A stretch of 64,000 nucleotides of DNA, taken from Lachnospiraceae bacterium. GTDB taxonomy: Bacteria; Bacillota; Clostridia; Lachnospirales; Lachnospiraceae. The stretch lies in the NCBI GenBank assembly GCA_021203465.1, contig JAJQBC010000151.1:1-64000 (forward strand), read 5' to 3'. Under the pieces are notes generated by a model. The model saw only the letters and a program-made list of their open reading frames with translations. It had not been told where the DNA came from and did no database searches. This document shows positions 39,101 to 45,543 of this stretch, piece after piece. Numbering within the stretch: the stretch's first letter is position 1; each line of letters begins with the position of its first letter. The position numbers and the translations under genes are program-made.

Positions 39101-41723
39101 TGTTTACGATGCGACTACGACGGAGGGTTACACAGAGTACACGACGGGTACGCAGCAGATTGTCAACGAGATCAGCCTCGACGCCGGCAGCCTGTGCAGC
39201 CGCGTGGTTCTCAGCAGCGGTTACCTCTATGTGATCGGCAGCGACGGGCAGGTCTACCGCTATAAGACGACTTATGACAAGGAAACGCAGGATCTGGTGG
39301 CGGAGGATGACAACGGCTTCATCCACATCTACGCTTCGAGCTCCGATGTACTGGCTCTCACCGGCGCGGGCAAGATTGTCCGTATAAGTGATTCGAGCAC
39401 GGATACCCACGTTGGCTATACGGTGAACGTCGTCGCCGGAGCGGTGGCGGATGCCAGCTTTACGACGGACTCCGGAGGCACCGGCAGTGTCGGCGGAACG
39501 CAGACGGCGAGCGCGGGGCAGGCAGTGGGCAGCGCATCATCAACTGTCAACGAAGCTGGCGGCAGCTGGGCTGTGGCCACAGTGAGCGGAGGTGACAATG
39601 TCATGATGACAGGGAGCAGCGCGAGCGAGGGGATCCTCCTCGCCGACGCGGCCTGTGAGAGTATAATAGCGGGTGCAGACACCTGTACGCAGCACTATCT
39701 GGTGGGGAAGGACCTTCTGACAGGGGAGCTGAGCGCGCAGCTGCGGCTTTATGCGACGGCAGATCAGTCGGAGGAAAGTTCCTCCGGCAGCACGTCTGAC
39801 AGCTCGACAGAGAGCACATCGGGCACGACGTCGACGGACAGCTCGGGGAGCGCAGTGGATGCGACATCCTCCGGGAGCTCTGCGGATAGCACCTCGACGA
39901 CAGACAGTTCGACGAGCAGCTCGGGGAGCGCAGTGGATGCGACATCCTCCGGGAGCTCTGCGGACAGCACCTCATCGACGGACAGCTCGGACGGCACATC
40001 GGATGCAACAACATCCAATAGTACGACGAACAGTTCCACAGCTACGACAACTTCGGACGGTTCGACGGGGGAGGTTTCGTCTTCATCTGGCGCGGATGAG
40101 TCGGAGAGTACGGAAAGCGCCCTCAGCGGCAGCGTGGACAGCGTCGACCTGTCGGCGGACGACGAGACGGAATCTGACTTCGATGAGAGCCTGCTCGATG
40201 CGGAGCCGCTCTTCGAGTTTGACTACGGCAGCTACCACATCTGCACCTACGTGACCTACTCGCTCATTTTCGATGAGGACGGGAACGTGACACAGCGGAA
40301 CATGCAGCTCTTCGTGAAAAACGGGCAGCTATTTGCGCTGAACGCGCCGGACGAGGTCGTGCCGGGCTGCGTGATTATTGACACTTATCTTACGAATACC
40401 TATATGACCGTGCTGCGGAACGACGGCGTGATGGTCGACCTCATGGACGAGCTCAATTATCCCGACGACTTCACGAACCGCGGCATCAAGAACCTCAGCC
40501 ACAACATGTACTCCGATTTAAGCTGCGTGCTGGTCGAGTATGAGGACGGCTCCGTCATCAGCTTCAACTACCTGACCGGCAGCGTTCTCTATGAGCTGGA
40601 GGCTGACGCGGAGGAGAGCACCTATACCTCGAGCTTCTGGAGCTACATCAGTTCCTTCTTCCGCGGCAAACTGGACGCGGCCTATGCCGATGTCTCGGCG
40701 GCCTACGCGAACGCGAAGGAGCTGAAGGACTATTTAAGCGATCTGCCCTGGAAGAACTGGTTTACGGCGAACAGCAGCGGCGAGTATGTCGATGGTGAAG
40801 CGGAGGGCGGTGAGACCGCCGCGTCTCTGGCCTCCGAGAGCGGTGAAACTGACGCCGAAGCAGACAGCGATGCGGAAGCGGGCGAAGGTGACAGCGCTGC
40901 CCTGACGGGCGAGGCGGCTTCCACGGCCACTTCCGGCACGGACAGCGACGCCGGGACAGGCGTCGACGCTGCCCTGACGGGCGACGGGACCTCCCTGACC
41001 AGCGTTGGCACAGCAGACAGCGGCACGGAGGCGACCGGGGACGAGAGCACGGCTCTGACGGACGAGGAACTCTCCGTGGCCAGTGTCAGCATTGACGGCG
41101 ACACGGAAGCGGCGGCGGGCGAGAGCGCAGCCCTGACGGACGAAGAAGCACTCGCGGCCAGCGCCGGGACAGGCATCGACGGCGAAGCAGGCACGGTCGA
41201 CAGCTCGGTTCTGACGGGCGAAGAGGCCGAAGAAACCGGCGTCGAAACAGACAGCGCTTCCGGGACGGCGGTGGGTGGAAGCTCCGCCCTGACGGGTGAC
41301 GAGAGCGCTGTGGAGGAGACTGCGGCAGATGCCGCTGTGACCTCCGACGAAGCGCTGGAGAGCATCGGCACAGCGGGTGAGTCCGAGAATACCGCGGACA
41401 CGGCGGGCACTTATGCGCTCGAGGACGAGCTGATCATCGCCTACGACGCGGACGCGAACGGCTATGCGCTCTACGCGGCCTCCGATCTGTTGACCGGCTC
41501 CTCCGGGGCAGTGATGAGCGTCGACAGTGCCTACAAGGATTACATCGAGAACGGCGGCGAGACGACCGCCGAGGGTACGGCGCTTCTGAGCCTCGAGGTC
41601 ACCAGCCAGCAGCAGGGCGGCCTCATCATGCTGGGGCTCATCGGCGGCGCGGTCGGCCTGATGCTGGTCGTTCTGCTCGTACAGCGCTCCACGCGCCGCA
41701 GACGCCGCAGCGACCGGAACTGA
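33159..41723 (+). CDS. Colossal surface protein, C-terminal part with GLUG beta-solenoid repeats and C-terminal anchor
   Basis: 2,854 aa in frame with the two preceding segments. A small beta domain leads to a first GLUG array (about 5 motifs of the type GGLVG or GGLIG, nt 34,108-34,520). A spacer domain follows, then a second array of about 19 YVGG-L/I-x-G motifs (nt 36,000-38,020), typical of right-handed beta-solenoids. After further beta domains come a Ser/Thr/Asp low-complexity stretch with a 78-bp tandem repeat, a globular domain (about nt 40,190-40,640), and a degenerate acidic repeat built on SAALTG or SAALTDEE units. Last come a C-terminal membrane helix and a cytoplasmic RRRRR tail. 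With the N-terminal helix upstream, the intact protein would be membrane-tethered at both ends. Confidence 0.85.
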   Translation: MEYDDEGFETATVTFTFLNPSNYTVMAVTSSYLSIDVIDDTQEFDEQSGFCTVQATVTVNKSSGKYLDSYDIATVRYKRTATSNVQNSVRYTVTGYTSSNGSRTMDVPFYYPLHDAEEWTTIFTSDRADENFRIWNSEEGLSRSDPDAYDWNFNGYYTDSDGKVVYYQSAKTFTFSGSLDGTMFAQNAETGKWEEAYDENGALKTHVLTNMVDYTFSYNSSGAVNYAYWRGAVFPTLSGRITNLTVQNYTSGVLSSSHSNNSSITAKVSSLTVSGNSTLTNIGFIGQLSSNSELENVHIIGAKYAPESSKMSTTNRIGGLVGYSVGYNNYTNCSVTDARISTADDNKSKLYVGGLVGVSSSYDSFTGCFTADLTLETCSSSVSTFDPQGIGGLVSYSTYGSYSGCYSSGTLDSELSYTGGLIGRTLSTTDVACCYSAMNITLNGANSGGLIGANSGTLTLQNCLYTGALSATSTSGTVHLMLGGNSSAATIEGCYAYQPNLDKDSSLLDGDGLTLLTDDGTLTTSFYQTLFGSELYVYTWSVGSTDCSTDSGSEPQYLPGVAADGLLALGQVLDETCYVPTVVADELGISDIWAFETGDRQTISAVTGSPVSASEGFTVSGMNVSYTPNDIEFTLSLGSYGYTVATIEIDGLAAGEIEWTNENKNYTDNTNFDTKGFTTGSKFYAYQVKDGTSTGDYRISLYGAEVVSYQDTYSITVTLTNGIVLKQSFQFRNSAGVEEAKYLEISDAIAWNLYFGSEGELDDLLAGGAYTTYTGYSDLKTNAEEVADLLDDYYGYTYKGYAASSMNIKIAGTIDFSVLDKLETYLAVSESPVMNVQANNVLGEDGAGASVTNLKETALTTTTYGLFKTISGSLTGVDFSDCTLWWASSVGPSNADLVGTLSGGMTDCEFSNITLARGASYFGVVGNGSGVFKNITLSNVSVDTDGSYAGGLVGALHGDLVGVTGSGLDVTGSSYVGGLVGIIYSSEQETSGHELIGGTDYSESAEGTTYTVGGWYETFMSDTGNYPASSSSEYWYRDSLSYDYALVDTISVADVAVTAKTGYVGGIAGQQTYTKSTNVGYGYLIAQHLTAKDVSVYGSGSYTGGLFGFTRTAMVYDVKATSVAVEGGTYGSGGLFGSVYGSTTYDYSACNSSGDRVQYFLSVLYDIACTDISVSGSEQYVGGIYGLGNSATILDAVEMNDVTVLAAATYVGGLYGYNGTVANAYMNEITAKGISIYNTGSSSTSKKYTGGLTGRYGYFRDLDAQDILVLAPGDSSYVGGISGIHPNLYTYATDVYATDDSNTMNTVKNVRVYGRSYVGGIAGSNTSSAIRYLYADGISVTGTGDYVGGLLGYTTVGVSYVTASNITVVGGGAAVGGGAGKAISGNWSHCDFSNVTVTATGTKTATGATSAITSSTDADSIVSGEAVGGLIGAGYGNVVQYDAFTNVKVYDSVSGAQYVGGIFGVVRGGYLTSSSVSKTQVLAANADYVGGVAGYARGANNWGTNALDATVSGGSNVGGMIGYMENTSTTGGMGINKNQIKATVVATGDNVGGAIGGASYLRYLYWNSVEATVTGSSTASDNVGGLVGYMSLASSRSMYDNQVVSVVNGSNYVSGMLGYVDGTLGTDARNNVVATNVTAAENATTSFFYYQTGDGEHQVDVSGNSSSYGYPYYLRLWEKSSITAGSSTTTAIGQTFWQRTGTSTWAKNKLTYWNAGRKGVAQLVTTADLKNTTANPVISNTTYTYKHFDSSCYGLTRTTYSFTVTTENDTTTVSVPNSGLVATSEYWSLLGFETSLTGGSKIYLPSPINPLRLSVDLTENLNESNYYTGNSKVTSSTNGYYFGSASLISASVETNPLVLSYSLTDGICVPGTSGSILSETGTASSSTTVATAPTLSIATAPQVYATGAYTLNVEFSSTDSYAGAWVGVYTDYGTEDEEELVYTFFANSSTLSYSMVYDFSTDITIVVADCGPLAGGDDTLYVYDATTTEGYTEYTTGTQQIVNEISLDAGSLCSRVVLSSGYLYVIGSDGQVYRYKTTYDKETQDLVAEDDNGFIHIYASSSDVLALTGAGKIVRISDSSTDTHVGYTVNVVAGAVADASFTTDSGGTGSVGGTQTASAGQAVGSASSTVNEAGGSWAVATVSGGDNVMMTGSSASEGILLADAACESIIAGADTCTQHYLVGKDLLTGELSAQLRLYATADQSEESSSGSTSDSSTESTSGTTSTDSSGSAVDATSSGSSADSTSTTDSSTSSSGSAVDATSSGSSADSTSSTDSSDGTSDATTSNSTTNSSTATTTSDGSTGEVSSSSGADESESTESALSGSVDSVDLSADDETESDFDESLLDAEPLFEFDYGSYHICTYVTYSLIFDEDGNVTQRNMQLFVKNGQLFALNAPDEVVPGCVIIDTYLTNTYMTVLRNDGVMVDLMDELNYPDDFTNRGIKNLSHNMYSDLSCVLVEYEDGSVISFNYLTGSVLYELEADAEESTYTSSFWSYISSFFRGKLDAAYADVSAAYANAKELKDYLSDLPWKNWFTANSSGEYVDGEAEGGETAASLASESGETDAEADSDAEAGEGDSAALTGEAASTATSGTDSDAGTGVDAALTGDGTSLTSVGTADSGTEATGDESTALTDEELSVASVSIDGDTEAAAGESAALTDEEALAASAGTGIDGEAGTVDSSVLTGEEAEETGVETDSASGTAVGGSSALTGDESAVEETAADAAVTSDEALESIGTAGESENTADTAGTYALEDELIIAYDADANGYALYAASDLLTGSSGAVMSVDSAYKDYIENGGETTAEGTALLSLEVTSQQQGGLIMLGLIGGAVGLMLVVLLVQRSTRRRRRSDRN
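34108..38020 (+). repeat. GLUG-type repeat arrays (YVGG-L/I-x-G)
   Basis: About two dozen copies of a short motif G-G-[LIMV]-x-G, usually preceded by Tyr-Val, spaced roughly 30-60 residues, in two blocks separated by a non-repeat domain at about nt 34,700-35,980. The motif matches the GLUG repeats known in secreted adhesins and IgA1-protease-type proteins. Confidence 0.85.
39840..39995 (+). repeat. Two-copy 78-bp tandem repeat in the Ser/Thr-rich region
   Basis: The first 47 nt of each copy, beginning AGCTCGGGGAGCGCAGTGGA, are identical at 39,840 and 39,918; the remainder is similar. It encodes a 26-aa SSGSAVDATSSGSSADST-type unit. Recent duplication in a low-complexity linker. Confidence 0.85.
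40790..41400 (+). repeat. Degenerate acidic repeat with SAALTG/SAALTDEE units
   Basis: About seven imperfect units of roughly 30 residues containing ALTG or ALTDEE, just before the C-terminal membrane helix of the colossal protein. Strongly acidic and probably disordered: a spacer that would cross the cell wall. Confidence 0.7.
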
Positions 41724-41730
41724 GGAAAGC

Positions 41731-41795
41731 GGCACCGACAGCCTGACGTGGCAGTGAACCGGCGCCAACAGCCTGAAAGCGACAATAAACCGGCG
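41731..41795 (+). repeat. Imperfect direct repeat downstream of the giant cluster
   Basis: Two imperfect units of about 32 nt, each with ACAGCCTGA followed by AACCGGCGC or AACCGGCGCT, lie between the colossal gene's stop and the terminator. No function assigned. Confidence 0.45.
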
Positions 41796-41825
41796 CTGAA
41801 ATTGTGCTCAGACAGATGATAAGAC

Positions 41826-41856
41826 ACGACCCGCCCGGGATATCAGGGCGGGTCGT
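41826..41856 (+). terminator. Terminator closing the giant surface-protein/ATPase cluster
   Basis: Perfect 11-bp GC-rich stem (ACGACCCGCCC with GGGCGGGTCGT) and 9-nt loop, followed by a weak T-containing tail. It is the only strong terminator-like hairpin I see between 742 and 42,000, supporting one very long transcription unit. Confidence 0.7.
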
Positions 41857-41915
41857 TGCAATAAATCCTCTATATACTTCGTAAAATGATTCTTAGATTT
41901 CTGGAAAGGATAATC

Positions 41916-41943
41916 TTGCATTTCTGGCAGTATGCGGTATAAT
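41916..41943 (+). promoter_or_regulatory. Promoter of the Fic gene
   Basis: TTGCAT, 16-bp spacer, TATAAT, about 80 bp upstream of the start codon. Three copies of a GCAAG motif follow the -10 box, which could serve as an operator. Confidence 0.65.
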
Positions 41944-42025
41944 GAGCAAGTAAATAAGCAAGATAATACGCAAGTTATGAATCTGTTACACAGCGGAATT
42001 TTACGTACGCGGATACGGAGGAAGA

Positions 42026-43018
42026 ATGGAGAATTATAAGCCGCCTTTTAATATAACAAATAAAATGCTAACCTATGTGGCTTCTGTTTCAGAAAAAATC
42101 GGAAGGATTACCGCAGTTGGCAGCCTGAATTCTAAGCCGTATCTGAGAAAGAATAACCGAATCCGTTCGATCCATTCATCCTTAAAAATTGAGGCGAATT
42201 CTCTCACACTTGGGCAGGTGAGAGATGTCATAAATGGGAAAACTGTATTGGGCGAGCAAAAGGAGATTCAGGAAGTAAAAAACGCTTACGCGGCATATGA
42301 GTTGCTGGATGAAATAAATCCATGGAGTATCGAAGATCTGAAGCGTTTCCATGGGATTATAACAAAATATGTTGTGGAGGAATCCGGCATTTTTCGTCGG
42401 GGTGAGGAAGGAGTATTCCATGGCGATCAGTGCATCTTTATGGCACCGCCTGCCAGAATGGTTCCGCAGCTTATGGAAGACCTTTTTGGCTGGATGGAAG
42501 AATCACAGAACAGTATTCACCCGTTGATTCTCAGCTGTGTGTTTCACTACGAATTTGTATTTATTCATCCATTTGCTGATGGCAATGGCAGAATTGCGCG
42601 GTTATGGCAAACGGCGATTTTATCAAAGTGGAAACCTGTTTTTGCATATATTCCTCTGGAAAGTCAGATTGAGCGATTTCAGGAGGAATATTATGCAGCG
42701 ATTGCAAGGTGTCATGTGGAGGGAAAATCGAACGCATTTATAGAATTTATGCTGTCGCAGATTGACAGGATTCTGGATGAGGTTGCGGTGCAGATTGATG
42801 AAGAAGGTGCGCAGATGTCCGAATATGTCAGAAAACTACTGGGGGTCATGGAATATAACATTCCATATACAGGAAAAACACTGATGGACAGGCTGAATTT
42901 AAAATCCAGAGAGACCTTCCGCCGGAATTATCTGCATCCCGCTATGGAGCAGGGACTGGTTACGATGACGGTGCCTGATAAGCCAAACAGCCGGAACCAG
43001 AGATACAGGAGAGTGTAA
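42026..43018 (+). CDS. Fic family protein (predicted AMPylase)
   Basis: 330 aa. The Fic catalytic motif HPFADGNGRIARLW is complete (about residues 186-199), so the protein should transfer AMP, or another nucleotide monophosphate, to a hydroxyl side chain of a target protein. An N-terminal SSLKIEANS segment matches the inhibitory-helix motif (S/T-x-x-x-E-G/N, here with Ala in the Gly position), making this a class II, self-inhibited Fic. The C-terminus contains a winged-helix-like segment typical of this subgroup. It is markedly more AT-rich than the upstream cluster, has its own promoter and a terminator at 43,117-43,162. No antitoxin gene is adjacent. Probably a mobile accessory gene. Confidence 0.92.
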   Translation: MENYKPPFNITNKMLTYVASVSEKIGRITAVGSLNSKPYLRKNNRIRSIHSSLKIEANSLTLGQVRDVINGKTVLGEQKEIQEVKNAYAAYELLDEINPWSIEDLKRFHGIITKYVVEESGIFRRGEEGVFHGDQCIFMAPPARMVPQLMEDLFGWMEESQNSIHPLILSCVFHYEFVFIHPFADGNGRIARLWQTAILSKWKPVFAYIPLESQIERFQEEYYAAIARCHVEGKSNAFIEFMLSQIDRILDEVAVQIDEEGAQMSEYVRKLLGVMEYNIPYTGKTLMDRLNLKSRETFRRNYLHPAMEQGLVTMTVPDKPNSRNQRYRRV

Positions 43019-43116
43019 TCTGGTCGTTTGCCATACCTGTTTTTCCGGACAGAGATGATTATATCTGCCTGGACGAGGCTTCATTGTATCAGTGAGGATA
43101 AATGTAAAAGTAAGAA

Positions 43117-43162
43117 AAGCTTAGAGGAGCGGCTCGCTGATTGCGGCCGCTCCTCTAAGCTT
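43117..43162. terminator. Bidirectional terminator between fic and the 56-aa gene
   Basis: Perfect 17-bp stem (AAGCTTAGAGGAGCGGC and complement) with a 12-nt loop. On the minus strand it is followed by TTTTCTTACTTTT, a good T-tract for the small gene; on the plus strand the tail is weaker. Confidence 0.85.
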
Positions 43163-43176
43163 TGTCAAAACTCCGA

Positions 43177-43347
43177 TCAGAACATCAGAGTCGGATGATT
43201 CTCGGTGCCAATCGCGCTGGTGATAGTTCTGTGCACCCAGTTTTCCGGGGCGACCAGAATGCCGCTGCCCACCTCGTAGGGCCTGCACTGTCCAAGCGAA
43301 TTCGCGACAGCTCCCAGATAGTCATGTTTATAATTCGATGTTTTCAT
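43177..43347 (-). CDS. Small 56-aa protein, unknown
   Basis: Too short for the ORF track, but expression signals are excellent: consensus promoter at 43,437-43,465, AAAGGAG ribosome site 8 nt before ATG, and a strong terminator 15 bp after TGA. The product begins MKTSNYKHDY and ends HPTLMF. It has one Cys, one Trp, a central G-S-G-I-L-V stretch, no signal peptide and no clear membrane helix. I do not recognise the family. It might be a regulatory peptide, peptide precursor or small abundant structural protein. The plus-strand ORF 43,162-43,371 is its shadow. Confidence 0.75.
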   Translation of the reverse strand: MKTSNYKHDYLGAVANSLGQCRPYEVGSGILVAPENWVHRTITSAIGTENHPTLMF

Positions 43348-43436
43348 AATCGTAATCTCCTTTCTGTCTGATACTACAACAGTTACTGGTACAGAACTGG
43401 AATCGGGAGGATTCCCTCTTCCGTTTCTGTGCCTGC

Positions 43437-43465
43437 ATTATAGACCGAATCGGCGCAAAGGTCAA
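43437..43465 (-). promoter_or_regulatory. Strong promoter of the 56-aa gene
   Basis: On the minus strand TTGACC, 17-bp spacer, TATAAT. The transcribed leader of about 80 nt contains a small GGAATC/GATTCC hairpin. Confidence 0.8.
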
Positions 43466-43857
43466 CAGCATCCCTGAAAATTCGTGATTTATGCGGGAAA
43501 AACGGGATCAAAGCCCGTCCGCCGCCCGGTCATCCTGACCTGAAAACGCGCGCGCCCGCGCGTTTGATTGTGCAATTTACGGTAGTTTACAAATGCGCCT
43601 TGTGTCACATTAGTGTATAATTATTTTAGATATAAATAGAAATGATTCCTGAAATATAGCAAGCGTAAGATTGGAAATCTTATAATTGGCGGACAGAAAA
43701 ATAACTGTCTACCTGATGATATTTATGGTAGACTAAAGGTATGACAGGCAGCTATTCGATCGTAGTTGCCAGGATAATGAAAAACGTTTTACAGTGATTG
43801 GGGCCTGAGTTTTGGAAACAAACGCGAAATCAGAGCGGAAAGGAGAGAATAGTTAAA
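43466..43857. other. Intergenic region upstream of the lipoprotein gene
   Basis: No gene seen. It contains a 9-bp hairpin AAACGCGCG-CGCC-CGCGCGTTT at 43,544-43,565 with only a short T-run, and an AT-rich segment with a -10-like TATAAT at 43,616-43,621 but no good -35 box at standard spacing. The long untranslated stretch (about 230 nt) before the lipoprotein start could be a structured leader, but I recognise no riboswitch class. Confidence 0.5.
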
Positions 43858-44547
43858 ATGAAGAAAATATCGGGTGTGTTTCTTTTGGCTGTATTGCTTC
43901 TTGCGCTGACTTCCTGCGGGAAGAGCGAGGCGAACGAGTGGCAGGAGCAGTATGATCAGGGCGAGCAGTATTTGCAGGAGGAGGAAAAGGCATATGAACT
44001 GACCGGTGATGAGGAGATTGCTCAGAAGCTGGAGACGGCGGAACTGGTCATGGGCGATGAACCGCTGGTGGACGAGGATACGATCGCCTATATTGCAAAG
44101 CACACAGCGGATTTGTATTATACGGACGACACGGCGGTCGGAACGGTAAGTTTATATGTGTGTTCGGAGAAAGAAGCGATCCTGTGCGTGGAAGCCTCAG
44201 AGGATGAAGATGTATTTGATACTTCTGTCCTGTGGAATATGAAATTTAACAACAGTGAATATAACAACGGGGTTTATCAGGGCTGGTATGCCGAAATTTC
44301 CTGGAATTACGAGGACGACGGAGTCGTCAGTGAGTTCTTTTATTTTAATTATGATGAAGACATGAATGGCGATACAGAAACCGCAGGCAATGAATGGCTG
44401 CCCGCAAGCGAGACATCCGTAACGGAGCTGGACGGGAACGTATATACGCAGATGCGATTTGTGATTCCGGACGACGATACCTTCGAATTTCAGGTGCTGG
44501 ATGACTACAGCACGATAGAGGGCTATTTAAGCTCCCTCGGGTGTTGA
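43858..44547 (+). CDS. Predicted lipoprotein
   Basis: 229 aa. Signal peptide MKKISGVFLL followed by lipobox LTSC (Cys18) predicts a lipid-anchored extracellular protein. The mature part is strongly acidic, with a helical N-terminal half and a strand-rich C-terminal half, without recognised domain. The ORF track begins at 43,798, but ATG 43,858 has AAAGGAGAG upstream and starts the signal peptide, so I use it. Its 3' end overlaps the convergent DUF134 gene by 25 nt. Confidence 0.85.
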   Translation: MKKISGVFLLAVLLLALTSCGKSEANEWQEQYDQGEQYLQEEEKAYELTGDEEIAQKLETAELVMGDEPLVDEDTIAYIAKHTADLYYTDDTAVGTVSLYVCSEKEAILCVEASEDEDVFDTSVLWNMKFNNSEYNNGVYQGWYAEISWNYEDDGVVSEFFYFNYDEDMNGDTETAGNEWLPASETSVTELDGNVYTQMRFVIPDDDTFEFQVLDDYSTIEGYLSSLGC

Positions 44548-45239
44548 CAATGCAGGGGAGGATGGGCTGCATTTGAAATCAGGGCAGCTACAGCGGCATC
44601 CGCATCACCGGTCACATTGTCATACAGTTTGATCCCCAATGACGCGAGTGCGGCCCGTGCGCCGCTGCCAATTCTGTCGCAGGTCAGGACATCTGTCTGC
44701 AGGGCATTCAGCACCTCCGTCAGTACAGCATGGCTCTGGCCATCTGTGCTGACCACCTCGGAGGATGTGATTTTCCCATCCTCCACATCATATATTTTAA
44801 ACTGCTCTGTGCGGCCGAAGTGCTGGAAAATCTGGCCGTCTTTATAAGGGACGGCGATCCTTGTGACGTTATTTCCCTTCTGTCTCTGAAAAGTTTTATG
44901 GATTTCCTGCTTGTAACAATCCTCCAGACGGCAGGACTGATTTATCCCGCCGCAGAGCCGATATTCGCCGCCCTCGATTTTGAGCGGACGGCCTTCCACC
45001 AGGACATTTGCCAGCTTCTTCCGGGCTGAATCGTAGATTTTCTGGGCGGTAGTCCGTGCTACTTGCATTCTCTGGCTGCACTGTTCCTGAGATAATCCTT
45101 CTTTATCAATCAGGCGTATTGTTTCATATTCATCCAGAGTCAGGATGACAGCTTCCTTTTTCGCTTCGTCTTTTGCTGGGATAAATTCCAGCGTCTGTGG
45201 AAATCGGCAGATCATCCTGCACTTGGTTGGCCTCGACAT
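44523..45239 (-). CDS. DUF134 helix-turn-helix protein fused to a NifX/NifB-type domain
   Basis: 238 aa. It begins MSRPTKCRMIC, the DUF134 hallmark, with a sigma-like helix-turn-helix (LSQEQCSQRMQVARTTAQKI) at about residues 50-70 and several Cys. The C-terminal 100 residues (RIAVPYKDGQIFQHFGRTEQF) match the dinitrogenase iron-molybdenum cofactor (NifX/NafY) fold, which in anaerobes often senses or carries metal or Fe-S species. Likely a redox or metal-responsive regulator. Start chosen at 45,239 with an AGGAGG site; the longer ORF start is not supported. A palindromic element overlaps its promoter, suggesting autoregulation. Confidence 0.88.
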   Translation of the reverse strand: MSRPTKCRMICRFPQTLEFIPAKDEAKKEAVILTLDEYETIRLIDKEGLSQEQCSQRMQVARTTAQKIYDSARKKLANVLVEGRPLKIEGGEYRLCGGINQSCRLEDCYKQEIHKTFQRQKGNNVTRIAVPYKDGQIFQHFGRTEQFKIYDVEDGKITSSEVVSTDGQSHAVLTEVLNALQTDVLTCDRIGSGARAALASLGIKLYDNVTGDADAAVAALISNAAHPPLHCQHPRELK

Positions 45240-45278
45240 TTCCTTCCTCCTCTTTATCTTAAATTCGCGGTCATTTTT

Positions 45279-45307
45279 ATCATACGCTCGATTGTGACAT
45301 ATGTCAA
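45279..45307 (-). promoter_or_regulatory. Promoter of the DUF134 gene
   Basis: Minus-strand TTGACA, 17-bp spacer, TATGAT. The -35 box lies inside a palindrome. Confidence 0.75.
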
Positions 45308-45329
45308 GAAGCGTTGTTGACATATGCCA
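45294..45329. promoter_or_regulatory. Palindromic operator pair TGACATATGTCA
   Basis: Perfect 12-bp palindrome TGACATATGTCA (45,295-45,306) covering the -35 box, and a near-copy TGACATATGCCA (45,318-45,329) about two DNA turns away. Arrangement fits cooperative binding by a dimeric repressor or activator, possibly the DUF134 protein. Confidence 0.6.
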
Positions 45330-45348
45330 TAAATGAAATTACAGTAAA

Positions 45349-45531
45349 TCAGGACTCCGCCTGTTCGGCCAGACGAGTCGCTTCCTCTACAGCGCTTTCA
45401 TAGCCGGTGAGAGCCGCAAAGGGGGAAAACTGCGCCGCGCGCTCTGACATGGACATATGCGGCCGCTCTCTTGAGACGAAGTGCGGCAGGTGGATGATAT
45501 CCTGATAATCCTCGATTTTCCTTTTGTCCAT
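45349..45531 (-). CDS. YolD-like small protein next to a Y-family polymerase
   Basis: 60 aa. The segments DIIHLPHFVS, RPHMSMSERAAQFSPFAALTGY are typical of the small YolD-like proteins that accompany UvrX/UmuC genes in Firmicutes. Good AGGAG site; lies 12 bp downstream of the polymerase gene in the same operon. Presumably a polymerase partner or regulator; the exact role of this family is not established. Confidence 0.8.
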   Translation of the reverse strand: MDKRKIEDYQDIIHLPHFVSRERPHMSMSERAAQFSPFAALTGYESAVEEATRLAEQAES

Positions 45532-45543
45532 TGCTCTGTCTCC

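Noticed and set aside
43162-43371. 69-aa plus-strand ORF
   Set aside because: It starts inside the terminator and is antisense to the 56-aa gene that has promoter, ribosome site and terminator.
43544-43565. Terminator hairpin AAACGCGCG/CGCGCGTTT
   Set aside because: No gene ends nearby that is not already served by another terminator, and the T-run is only three bases; left as an unexplained hairpin.
43600-43857. Riboswitch upstream of the lipoprotein gene
   Set aside because: The leader is long, but I could not match it to a known riboswitch consensus such as GEMM c-di-GMP.
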